From: Verrucomicrobiota bacterium
GTDB taxonomy: Bacteria > Verrucomicrobiota > Verrucomicrobiia > Limisphaerales > SIBE01
Length of the DNA stretch: 48,538 nt
Direction of reading: 5' to 3'
NCBI GenBank assembly: GCA_021733945.1
Contig: JAIPJX010000019.1
Location: 1 to 48,538, forward strand
Part shown: one piece after another, positions 34,956 to 42,837 of the stretch
Layout of the letters: the number at the start of each line of letters is the position of its first letter
How positions within the stretch are numbered: the first letter of the stretch is position 1
Program-made: the position numbers and the translations under genes
Notes under the pieces: model-generated
Database searches by the model: none
Seen by the model: only the letters and a program-made list of their open reading frames with translations
What the model was told of the DNA's origin: nothing

Positions 34956-35513
34956 TCAGGCGCGTTCCATGTACTTGCCGGTGCGCGTGTCGATCTTGAT
35001 CTTTTCGCCGGTCTTGATGAAGAGGGGAGCTTGAAGCGATATGCCCGTCTCAACCGTGATCGTCTTCTGCACGTTGTTCGCCGAATCCCCACGAATTCCT
35101 TCGGGCGCGTCGGTCACAGTCAATACAACGCTGGAAGGAACCTCGACCTGAACCGCCTTGTCGCTGACGAACGTGATGGTCACCTGCGCGTTCTCCACAA
35201 TAAAATTCTTGGCGTCCCCCACGACCTCCGCGTTCAAGGTGACGGTCTCGTACGTATCGGGATCAGAGAACACAAAATCTTCGCCATCCTTGTAGCTGAA
35301 CTCCATCTTTTGGTTACTCATCGGGATCACTTCGATCTTCTCCGTCGAACTGAATCGAACGTCCGAAGATTTGCCGGTGCGCAGGCTGCGAATGCTCGCC
35401 TGAACAAAAGCCCGAAGGTTTCCGGGCGTGCGATGCTGTGTATCCAGAACAACGGACACGTCGCCGTTGTAGTTGATTGCCATTCCTTTACGGATATCGT
35501 TTGCTGTTGCCAT
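34956..35513 (-). CDS. efp: Elongation factor P with an atypical loop residue
   Basis: A 185-residue translation factor that rescues ribosomes stalled at polyproline. All three domains are recognisable: the KOW-like domain I (residues 1-65), OB domain II (KMEFSYKDGEDFVFSDPDTY, then VTLNAEVVGD) and domain III (VTDAPEGIRGDSANNVQKTI, then LFIKTGEKIKIDTRTGKYME). The domain-I tip loop reads HRTPGNLRAF (residues 27-36). Aligned with E. coli, where PGKGQAF carries the modified Lys34, this protein has Asn32 at that place and Arg34 two residues on. It therefore cannot be beta-lysylated at the classical position. No EpmA, EpmB or EarP gene is in the window. The ATG at 35513 has only a weak ribosome site. 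Confidence 0.95.
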   Translation of the reverse strand: MATANDIRKGMAINYNGDVSVVLDTQHRTPGNLRAFVQASIRSLRTGKSSDVRFSSTEKIEVIPMSNQKMEFSYKDGEDFVFSDPDTYETVTLNAEVVGDAKNFIVENAQVTITFVSDKAVQVEVPSSVVLTVTDAPEGIRGDSANNVQKTITVETGISLQAPLFIKTGEKIKIDTRTGKYMERA

Positions 35514-35669
35514 AATCTTGCTTCGTAAACCGGCGGCTCTGATTTCGGTTCCTCGCCGGAGAAACGTGGAACAGTACCGGAGCCCCCTTTGATTGCAAGC
35601 CCGGAGTTTTATCCGCTAAATCGGCTCGCAATCCCGCCGCTCCACCCTATAGTGGCTGCCACTCAACCT

Positions 35670-36340
35670 ATGAATGCTCCTTTGCACCGGCGCGATTTTC
35701 TCAAACGCGGCCTCGGATCGGGCCTGATCCTTTCAACACTCCCTGTTTCCCGCCTGGTATCGCCTGCAGAACCGATGCAACGCCCGGGCGAACCGCGATT
35801 GCTCACCAGCCTCGCTGCCTACTCCTTCCGCGATTTTTTCACCGACGGCACTACGACGAAGGCAACCGACCGCCGGATCGATCTCTTTCAGTTCATCGAC
35901 TACTGCGCGGATCAGGGCTGTGCCGGCACCGAGCTCACGAGCTACTTCAGGAATGCTGCGACTACGCGGGCACCAGGGGCATTTTCCTGGGGCTCGAAAA
36001 CCATGGAGGCATTGTCGCCGAAGCAGACGGCCTGCTGGAAATCGTGCGGGCGGTCAGCTCCTCGTGGTTCGGGGTCAACCTGGACACCGGGAATTTCCGA
36101 ACCGACGATCCGTACGGAGATCTCGCAAAAGGCGCCCCCTACGCCGTGAATGTGCAGTTCAAATCGGAGATCACACCGCGCGGAGGCACGCGCCAACAGG
36201 CAGACTTCACTCGATTGACACGAATCCTCCGGGAGAGCAACTATCAAGGCTACGTCGCGTTGGAATATGAAGCCGCCGAAAGCCCGTGGACAGGCGTCCC
36301 TCCCCTTCTCGATCAGATGCGGACCGCGTTCAACGATTAA
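35670..36340 (+). pseudogene. Sugar phosphate isomerase/epimerase (AP-endonuclease-2 TIM barrel), internally deleted
   Basis: The N-terminus is a Tat signal (HRRDFLKRGLGSGLILSTLP) followed by LAAYSFRDFF and LFQFIDYCADQGCAGTELTS, the first strands of a xylose-isomerase-like barrel. At about 35945-35950 the frame breaks. In another frame the text resumes at QECCDYAGTRGIFLGLENHG, then GLLEIVRAVSSSWFGVNLDT, and runs to GYVALEYEAAE and the stop at 36340. Both halves are well conserved, but the strands that belong between them are missing, about 75-80 residues by comparison with the usual 300. So one out-of-frame internal deletion has removed the middle. Intact members of this family act on sugars in the periplasm of PVC bacteria. 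Confidence 0.8.
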
Positions 36341-36365
36341 ACCCGCACGTTCTTTTTTTCCAAAA

Positions 36366-36416
36366 ACAAAGGGCCAGGCTCATAGTTTTTCAGAAGACAA
36401 AGGGCCAGGCTCATAG
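36366..36416. repeat. Direct repeat of 20 bp upstream of the transposase gene
   Basis: ACAAAGGGCCAGGCTCATAG occurs at 36366-36385 and again, identical, at 36397-36416, a period of 31 bp with TTTTTCAGAAG between. It stands between the deleted isomerase gene and the REP-associated transposase, 114 bp before the transposase start. Only two copies are visible. Confidence 0.75.
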
Positions 36417-36516
36417 AGTCATTTGACAAACACCTTCGCCAGGTCGACTTTTTGAACAAGATTCGTCGTCAGGAGAGCCCACACACTGGCCCCTCTGTAA
36501 CCGGCGGATTTTGCAA

Positions 36517-36522
36517 AAGGAG
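36517..36522 (+). promoter_or_regulatory. Shine-Dalgarno AAGGAG of the transposase gene
   Basis: AAGGAG seven bases before the ATG at 36530. It selects that start over an in-frame upstream TTG at 36452. Confidence 0.65.
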
Positions 36523-36529
36523 TTTCGGC

Positions 36530-37501
36530 ATGAGAAGACCAAGGTTCACGCTTCCAAACACTTTAACAGCCGTCTATCACTGTATTTCCAGAATCGTTGC
36601 TGGCGAATTCCTGCTCGCACCCGACACGAACAAGGAAGTTCTACGCGGAATGATGCGTCGCCAAGCCGCTTTCTGCGGCGTCGAAATCATCACCTACAGC
36701 CTCATGTCCAATCACTTCCATATTCTGACCCGCGTGCCCGCCCAACCAGACCTCACCGATCAGGATCTCCTCAAGCGGGTCGAAATATTCTACGGCAGCA
36801 AGGCTCCAGAAACGCTTCACATCGCCGAATCCATCCGGACCGGCGGTTCACTCCCCGAACAAGAACGGAGCCGCCTGATGAAACGAATGAACGATGTTTC
36901 GGTTTTCATGAAGGAACTCAAGCAGCGATTCAGCGTCTGGTATAACAAGAAGCACAATCGGTTCGGCACCCTGTGGTCCGAACGATTCCGCAGCATTCTC
37001 GTCGAGGATCGGCCGGAGGTGGTGCGTGTGGTGGCGGCCTACATCGATCTCAACCCGGTGCGCGCCGGCATGGTTGAAGATCCAGCGGATTACCGTTTTT
37101 GCGGATATACCGATGCGGCATCCGGCAATGCACTGGCAATCAAGGGAATAGCAAGTTTTGAGGGAACCGGGGACGAGGATTGGCGAAACGTGGTGGGCAG
37201 GTATCAGCAAACACTCTTCGGAAAGGCCGGAACCGACAACAATTCCGTCCTGACACCCCAGAGGATTCGTGAGATCTGGAAAACAAAGGGCAGACTCAGT
37301 CTTTTGCAGTCGCTGAGACTCAGGATTCGATATTTTAACGATGGCGCAGTGCTTGGCACACAAATATTTGTAGAAGGGATGTTCCAAAAACATCGGGATC
37401 GGTTCGGTCCCAAACGCAAGACTGGAGCAAGGACGCTCAGGCATCTACCGTTTAAGGAACTTCGGATCCTGAGAGCCTTGCGCAAATCCCCCGTCGAGTA
37501 A
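36530..37501 (+). CDS. REP-associated tyrosine transposase (RAYT, Y1_Tnp family)
   Basis: A 323-residue protein with a single-strand HUH transposase domain. The start MRRPRFTLPNTLTAVYHCIS, the HUH motif in MSNHFHILTRV (about residues 61-71), KQRFSVWYNKKHNRFGTLW and YIDLNPVRAGMVEDPADYRF are diagnostic of the RAYT group related to IS200/IS605 TnpA. The catalytic tyrosine is probably one of those in the region after WYNKKH; I cannot fix which. An extra C-terminal part of about 110 residues (from RYQQTLFGK) has no match I know. RAYTs are single-copy and are thought to spread short palindromic repeats. The 20-bp direct repeats before it are candidate substrates. It appears intact. Confidence 0.85.
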   Translation: MRRPRFTLPNTLTAVYHCISRIVAGEFLLAPDTNKEVLRGMMRRQAAFCGVEIITYSLMSNHFHILTRVPAQPDLTDQDLLKRVEIFYGSKAPETLHIAESIRTGGSLPEQERSRLMKRMNDVSVFMKELKQRFSVWYNKKHNRFGTLWSERFRSILVEDRPEVVRVVAAYIDLNPVRAGMVEDPADYRFCGYTDAASGNALAIKGIASFEGTGDEDWRNVVGRYQQTLFGKAGTDNNSVLTPQRIREIWKTKGRLSLLQSLRLRIRYFNDGAVLGTQIFVEGMFQKHRDRFGPKRKTGARTLRHLPFKELRILRALRKSPVE

Positions 37502-37657
37502 ACGCAGCAGACCTTCGCAGACCCAGAACGTTCGTTCAGGGCGCCAGTCAGTAGACACCGCCAGCCCCCCCCCTCCCCAAACCAACTTCCCGGCGGCACT
37601 TGATCTGAAACACCGGTTCGGATAGAAGAAGGGGATACCAACCCCCGTTTGAATCAA

Positions 37658-39760
37658 ATGAACCACATCGCGAAACCGAATCGCGTCCGGCTGCGACAAA
37701 CCCTCATGGGAGCCGGACGCCTGCTGATCGCGGTGATCTTGTTCGAATCCGGGCAAGCCGATGAATCCCTGCACTGGGCCTTCCAACCGATCGCCACACC
37801 ACCCCCTCCCCCAACCGCGGATCGCAGGTGGGCCCGCAATCCCATTGATCAATTTGTTCTGTCGAAACTCGAGCAACACGGCTGGAGCGCGGGGACTCAC
37901 GCGCCGTGGCCAGCCCTCCTGCGCCGAGTGCATCTCGACCTGACAGGTTTTCCACCCACCCCGGAGGAACAGTCGACGTTCCTTTTCGAACCTTCGGATG
38001 CGAAGCTCGATCAAGTCATCGAGGAACTCCTGTGTCGGCCCACCTACGGCGAACGCTGGGGCCGTCATTGGCTGGATGTCGCCCGGTATGCCGAAAGCAA
38101 CGGTTACGAACGGGACGCGACCAAACCGTTCGTCTGGCGCTACCGGGACTACGTGATCGATGCGTTCAACCGCGACAAACCGATCGATCGGTTCATCGTC
38201 GAACAACTGGCCGGGGACGAGCTGCCGGATGCCTCCGCTGAATCGCTCGTGGCAACCGGGTTCCTCAGGCTCGGACATTGGGACGACGAACCTGCGGATC
38301 CTGCAACAGACCGGTTTGACCAGCTGGACGATATCGTGAGCACCACTTCTTCAGCGTTTCTCGGCATCACGCTGGGCTGCGCCCGATGCCACGACCACAA
38401 ATTCGACCCATTTCCCACACGCGACTACTACAGCATGGTCGCCATTTTTAATCCACTCCAACGCCCCAGGAACGGACGCACCGAACTCGCCCTGCCCGTG
38501 GGCACCCCCGAACAGATCGCGGAGGAACAGGATCGAAATGCACAAATGGCACAGCTCACGGAGCGGATTGAGAGCCTGAAAAAAGCACCTTCCCAGGAAT
38601 CGGATTCCCCCGCAAATCAAGAAACCATCGCCATCCTTCAAGGCGAAATCGAAGCGCTGCGACATAAAAAGCCAGATCTTCCACGCGGCTATTTCATGCA
38701 GGAACCGGCGTCCCCGCCACCCGCCACGCATGTGTTGCTCCGGGGAAACCCGGGAAATCGCGGCGACGAAGTATTCCCCGCGGTTCCATCGGTGCTCACC
38801 CGAAAGCAACCGGACTTTGAAGTCTCTGCCGAACACAGCAGTGGCCGTCGTCTGGCCCTGGCTCGATGGATCGCCAGTCCCAGGAATCCGCTCACCGCCC
38901 GGGTCTGGGTCAATCGCATTTGGCAACAGCATTTCGCAGCGGGACTGGTCCGCACTCCGAATGACTTCGGCACGCTCGGGACGAAACCGACCCACCCCGA
39001 ACTTCTCGACTGGCTGGCTCACTGGTTCGTGCACGAGGGGGAATGGTCCTTGAAACGGCTTCATCAACTCATTCTCAGCTCGAACACCTACCGCGTTGGC
39101 CGGAATCTCGACCCGGACCGTTCCGCGCAGGATCCGGACAACCTGCTGCTCTGGCGAATGCCTTATCGCCGCCTCGAAGTGGAAGCAATCCGGGATTCGA
39201 TGCTCTCGGTCAGCGGACAGCTCAATCGCCTAATGCGAGGACCGAGCATGTATCCCTCCGTGTCGAGGCAGGCGTTGGAAGGACACAGCGATCCGAACCA
39301 GGTCTGGGAACCGTTCGACGAACGATCGGCATCGCGCCGCACCGTCTATGCCTTCGTGAAACGATCCCTGATCGTCCCGATGCTGGAGGTGCTCGATCTG
39401 TGCGAGACCACACAAAGCGCCTCGCAAAGAATGGTCACCACGATCGCGCCGCAGGCCCTGACACTGTTCAACGGAGATTTCGCCAACCGCCAGGCACATC
39501 ATCTGGCCCGGCGCCTGGTCCGGGAGGGAGGCCAGACGGCCGAAGCGCGGATCGACCTTGCGTATCGTCTCGCGCTCTGTCGGCCGCCAAGTCCCTCCGA
39601 GAAAGCAGCCATGCTCAAGTTTCTGGCCGACGCTGCCGACACTCGGGAGGACGGGGACACCTCAAAAAGCACTTCAACCCAAGACTCGAGCGAACACGCA
39701 GGCCTGACCCAGATGTGCAGGGTTCTGTTTAACCTGAACGAATTCGTTTATCCCGACTGA
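37658..39760 (+). CDS. DUF1549/DUF1553 domain protein with c-type heme motif (planctomycete cytochrome family)
   Basis: A 700-residue exported protein. After a weak signal (LLIAVILFESGQA) comes the DUF1549 domain (WARNPIDQFVLSKLEQHGW, GFPPTPEE, YGERWGRHWLDVARYAES), with a CxxCH heme motif in GCARCHDHKFDPF. DUF1553 follows from about residue 400 (RRLALARWIASPRNPLTARV, WVNRIWQQHFAAGLVRTPND, APQALTLFNGDFANRQAHH). A charged coil (about residues 285-335) links the two. The pair DUF1549/DUF1553 with DUF1501 is found in large numbers in planctomycetes and verrucomicrobia and is thought to serve polymer degradation or electron transfer; the biochemistry is not established. The start at 37658 (ATG); a TTG at 37649 would add three residues. 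The DUF1501 partner starts four bases after its stop. Confidence 0.88.
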   Translation: MNHIAKPNRVRLRQTLMGAGRLLIAVILFESGQADESLHWAFQPIATPPPPPTADRRWARNPIDQFVLSKLEQHGWSAGTHAPWPALLRRVHLDLTGFPPTPEEQSTFLFEPSDAKLDQVIEELLCRPTYGERWGRHWLDVARYAESNGYERDATKPFVWRYRDYVIDAFNRDKPIDRFIVEQLAGDELPDASAESLVATGFLRLGHWDDEPADPATDRFDQLDDIVSTTSSAFLGITLGCARCHDHKFDPFPTRDYYSMVAIFNPLQRPRNGRTELALPVGTPEQIAEEQDRNAQMAQLTERIESLKKAPSQESDSPANQETIAILQGEIEALRHKKPDLPRGYFMQEPASPPPATHVLLRGNPGNRGDEVFPAVPSVLTRKQPDFEVSAEHSSGRRLALARWIASPRNPLTARVWVNRIWQQHFAAGLVRTPNDFGTLGTKPTHPELLDWLAHWFVHEGEWSLKRLHQLILSSNTYRVGRNLDPDRSAQDPDNLLLWRMPYRRLEVEAIRDSMLSVSGQLNRLMRGPSMYPSVSRQALEGHSDPNQVWEPFDERSASRRTVYAFVKRSLIVPMLEVLDLCETTQSASQRMVTTIAPQALTLFNGDFANRQAHHLARRLVREGGQTAEARIDLAYRLALCRPPSPSEKAAMLKFLADAADTREDGDTSKSTSTQDSSEHAGLTQMCRVLFNLNEFVYPD

Positions 39761-39764
39761 CACC

Positions 39765-41240
39765 GTGAAATCCACGCCAAAAAAAGCACCCCACCCAGGC
39801 CCTCCCCATCCCTGCAGTCGTCGGGAATTCCTGTTCCGTGCCGGCGGTGGTTTTGCAGGCCTGGCGCTCATCGACCAGCTTTCCCGGGACGGATTCTGGA
39901 GCACCTTCGCCGCAGGAACCGGGGCTTCCTCGAACCCACTGGAGGCGCGTCCCCCTCACTTCCCCACCCGTGCCAGGCACGTTGTGTTTTTGTTCATGAA
40001 CGGAGGTCCCAGCCAGGTGGACACGTTCGATCCGAAACCGGAGCTCAGCCGGTTGCACGGCAAACCTTACCATGGTGAGGCGAAAGTCGGCTCCAACGGC
40101 CGACCGATCGGGCATCTCATGCAGTCGCCCTTCAAGTTCAAACACTGGGGCCAGAGCGGCCTTGAGATCAGCGATTTGTTTCCCTACACATCGCAATTCG
40201 CAGACGACCTGTGCGTGATTCGCTCCATGCACACGGACACGGCGGCGCACGCTTCGGGGTGTCTGCAAATGAACAGCGGCAGTGTTTTCATCGGCAAACC
40301 CTCCCTGGGAGCCTGGCTCAGTTACGGATTGGGAAGCCTCAATCAAAGCCTGCCGAACTACGTGGTGATGACCGATCCGCGTGGGGGCCCCATCGGCAGC
40401 GCGTCCAACTGGTCTGCGGGATACATGCCCGCGGCGCATCAGGGCACCCTCTTTCGCAGCGCCGGCGTTCCCCTGCTTGATCTGGCCACACCACAGGGAA
40501 CCGGTCCTCGCACCCAGCGTCGCAGCCTGGACCTGCTCAACCGACTCAATCAGGAGCACCTCGCCCTGAGGCCCGGCGAATCGGAACTGGCGGCACGCAT
40601 CGATTCCTACGAGCTGGCCTATCGGATGCAGACCTCCGCTGCCGAAGCGGTCGATCTCAACAGGGAATCGGAGGCTACCCGGGAAATGTATGGAATCAAC
40701 GGACCACGCACCGCCGATTTCGGACGCAAATGCCTGATCACCCGGCGGCTTCTCGAGAAAGGTGTTCGGTTCGTGCAGCTCTATTCGGGCGGCGGCCACA
40801 TCGAAGACACCTGGGACGGTCACAACGACTGCATCTCCAATCACCGACTGCATGCGGGTGAAACCGATCAACCGATCGCAGCCCTGATCGCGGATCTGAA
40901 ACGAACAGGCCTCTGGGAGGAAACGCTGCTGGTGTGGGGAGGCGAGTTCGGACGCACCCCCACGAGCGAAGGGGTCGACAAACCCGGGCGGGATCACGAC
41001 TGGCACGGATTTTCAATGTGGCTGGCGGGTGCCGGAGTCAAGGGAGGACAGGCGATCGGCGCAACCGACGAACTTGGTTTCAAGGCCGTTGAACAGCCCT
41101 GCCATGTCTCGGATCTGCACGCCACCATACTCCACCTGATGGGGCTGGATCACCAGCGTCTCACCTATTTCCATCAAGGCCTGGATCAGCGATTGACCGG
41201 TGTGCTGGAACATAGGGTGATCACCCAGGCGCTTGCCTGA
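39765..41240 (+). CDS. DUF1501 family protein (sulfatase-fold), Tat-exported
   Basis: A 491-residue protein with a twin-arginine signal (SRREFLFRAGGGFAGLALID, residues 18-37). The body has the DUF1501 pattern related to alkaline-phosphatase/sulfatase enzymes: VVFLFMNGGPSQVDTFDPKP, VIRSMHTDTAAHASGCLQMN and LLVWGGEFGRTPTSEG with GRDHDWHGFSMWLAGAGVKG. These acidic and histidine residues could hold metals, but no formylglycine cysteine is present. Its start GTG follows the DUF1549 stop by four bases, so the two are surely one unit. Function by family is unknown; co-secretion with its partner is likely. Confidence 0.9.
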   Translation: MKSTPKKAPHPGPPHPCSRREFLFRAGGGFAGLALIDQLSRDGFWSTFAAGTGASSNPLEARPPHFPTRARHVVFLFMNGGPSQVDTFDPKPELSRLHGKPYHGEAKVGSNGRPIGHLMQSPFKFKHWGQSGLEISDLFPYTSQFADDLCVIRSMHTDTAAHASGCLQMNSGSVFIGKPSLGAWLSYGLGSLNQSLPNYVVMTDPRGGPIGSASNWSAGYMPAAHQGTLFRSAGVPLLDLATPQGTGPRTQRRSLDLLNRLNQEHLALRPGESELAARIDSYELAYRMQTSAAEAVDLNRESEATREMYGINGPRTADFGRKCLITRRLLEKGVRFVQLYSGGGHIEDTWDGHNDCISNHRLHAGETDQPIAALIADLKRTGLWEETLLVWGGEFGRTPTSEGVDKPGRDHDWHGFSMWLAGAGVKGGQAIGATDELGFKAVEQPCHVSDLHATILHLMGLDHQRLTYFHQGLDQRLTGVLEHRVITQALA

Positions 41241-41299
41241 TTCGAGCAACGCCGACCGGCACACTGGACAAGCGCCCGGAGGAATGCCACTCTTGGGAC

Positions 41300-42145
41300 G
41301 TGTCGCAGACCAAACTGGAAAACTTACGTACCCTGCTGAGCTCCTACGGCTCCTGCCTGGTGGCCTATTCGGGAGGGGTTGATTCCGTCTTTCTCGCGTA
41401 TGTGGCCGCCGAAGTCCTTGGCGACCGGTCGCTGGCGGCCATCGCGGATTCCCCCAGTCTGCCCCGCAGCGAACTTCAGGAGGCGCTGGCCATCGCCGAA
41501 GAGTTTAAGATTCCCGTCAAGGTGGTTCGCACCGCCGAGTTCGACAACGCGGAATACCTCGCGAATCCGAGCAACCGTTGTTATTTCTGCAAACACGAAC
41601 TCTTCACCGAACTGGTTCCCCTCGCGAAGGAAGGGCAATTCTCGGTGATCGCTTACGGCGAAAACGCCAGTGACGTCGGAGACCACCGACCTGGCGCAAA
41701 GGCCGCCGGCGAATTTGACGTAAGAACTCCGCTCAAGGACATCGGGCTTACCAAAATCGAAATCCGGGAACTCTCAGCGAGCCTCGGTCTGCCGACGTCG
41801 GACAAACCGCAAATGGCCTGCCTGAGCTCCCGGATCCCTTACGGAGAAACGGTGACCGTTGAGAAACTCGGAATGGTGGAGCGGGCCGAGCAGGTTCTCC
41901 GGGGACTGGGCCTCTACGATGTGCGTGTGCGCCACCATGAACTCAAACTCGGGTTCCTTGCACGGATAGAGATTGCACCGGGTGAACTGCAGGGATTCTG
42001 GAGCGACAACAGGCACCTCAAGGCTGTGGAAGCGCTGAAGGCGATCGGTTACGTGCACGTCACCGTCGATCTCGAAGGCTACCGCCGAGGCAGCCTCAAT
42101 CAGGTGGCAGGCCGGGCTGCCCTGGCAGGCCGGCCTGCCACCTGA
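41300..42145 (+). CDS. larE: LarE-type ATP-dependent sacrificial sulfur transferase
   Basis: A 281-residue PP-loop enzyme. The ATP motif SGGVDSVFLAYVAAEVLG stands at residues 24-41. NRCYFCKHELFTEL and ACLSSRIPYGETVT are the family's conserved blocks; the cysteine of CLSSR (about Cys174) corresponds to Cys176 of Lactiplantibacillus plantarum LarE, which gives up its own sulfur. LarE sulfurates the nicotinic-acid-derived precursor of the nickel-pincer nucleotide. The other genes of that pathway (larB, larC) and a LarA racemase are not in this window. The start is a GTG at 41300. The last residues (AGRAALAGRPAT) are encoded by a strong hairpin that spans the stop codon, so the C-terminal tail may be acquired. 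Confidence 0.88.
   Translation: MSQTKLENLRTLLSSYGSCLVAYSGGVDSVFLAYVAAEVLGDRSLAAIADSPSLPRSELQEALAIAEEFKIPVKVVRTAEFDNAEYLANPSNRCYFCKHELFTELVPLAKEGQFSVIAYGENASDVGDHRPGAKAAGEFDVRTPLKDIGLTKIEIRELSASLGLPTSDKPQMACLSSRIPYGETVTVEKLGMVERAEQVLRGLGLYDVRVRHHELKLGFLARIEIAPGELQGFWSDNRHLKAVEALKAIGYVHVTVDLEGYRRGSLNQVAGRAALAGRPAT
42101..42144. repeat. Long perfect hairpin overlapping the larE stop codon
   Basis: CAGGTGGCAGGCCGG (42101-42115) and its exact inverse CCGGCCTGCCACCTG (42130-42144), 15 bp each. The 14-base centre GCTGCCCTGGCAGG is itself nearly palindromic (CTGCC-CT-GGCAG). It lies within larE to its TGA and 20 bp from the end of the convergent deoC gene. No T-tract follows. It may be a REP-like insertion or a hairpin terminator serving both genes. 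Confidence 0.7.
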
Positions 42146-42164
42146 TCCGGGTCCGAAACTGCGA

Positions 42165-42836
42165 TCAGACGCCCGCCGTTCGCACAATCCCCACGCCGGC
42201 CGACGTACCCAGCCGATCCGCCCCCGCCCGAATCATCGCCATGGCGGTGGCCGCATCGCGAATTCCTCCGGCAGCCTTCACTCCAAAGGCGTCCCCGACG
42301 ATTTCGCGCAACAACTGAACATCCTCCACCGTCCCGTTCGAGGCACCAAACCCGGTGGACGTCTTCACATACTGGGCACCTGATTCGAGGACCAGTTTGC
42401 AGGCCCTGATCTTCTCGTCCCGGGTCAGCAGGCAGGTCTCCAGAATCACCTTCACGGGACGTTCGTCGGCGGCCTCCACGACGTCCCTTAACTCGCGAAG
42501 AACCCTCGAATCCTCTCCATCCTTCAGCCTGCCGATGTTCAATACCACATCGATCTCGTCAGCGCCGTTGTCCACGGCCACTTCGGTTTCATACCGTTTG
42601 GCATCCGGATCCATGTCCCCGAACGGAAATCCGACCACGGTCACCACCTTGACGTCGCCCTCCTCAAGCAAAGCGGCGGCTTCGATCACCCGGCATCCGC
42701 TGACACAGACCGCGGCAAACCGATGCTCGATGGCCTCGCGGCAGAGCTGAGCAACCTCGCTCCGGGTCGCTCCGGGCCGCAGCAGAGTGTGCTCGATGCG
42801 GTGGGCGAGCGACGTCGGATCGATGGTGGCGACCAT
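42165..42836 (-). CDS. deoC: Deoxyribose-phosphate aldolase
   Basis: A 223-residue class I aldolase that splits 2-deoxyribose 5-phosphate into acetaldehyde and glyceraldehyde 3-phosphate in nucleoside breakdown. Motifs: RIEHTLLRPGATRSEVAQLC, VVGFPFGDMDPDAKRYE, ADEIDVVLNIGRLKDG, KVILETCLLTRDEKI, the Schiff-base lysine in YVKTSTGF and KAAGGIRDAATAMAMIRAGA. All active-site residues are present. Its ATG follows the mdh stop by one base (TGATATG), so the two are coupled on the minus strand. Its end faces larE. Confidence 0.95.
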   Translation of the reverse strand: MVATIDPTSLAHRIEHTLLRPGATRSEVAQLCREAIEHRFAAVCVSGCRVIEAAALLEEGDVKVVTVVGFPFGDMDPDAKRYETEVAVDNGADEIDVVLNIGRLKDGEDSRVLRELRDVVEAADERPVKVILETCLLTRDEKIRACKLVLESGAQYVKTSTGFGASNGTVEDVQLLREIVGDAFGVKAAGGIRDAATAMAMIRAGADRLGTSAGVGIVRTAGV

Positions 42837-42837
42837 A

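Noticed and set aside
36366-36416. The two 20-bp repeats as a CRISPR array
   Set aside because: Only two units with an 11-bp gap; spacers are far too short and no cas gene is present.
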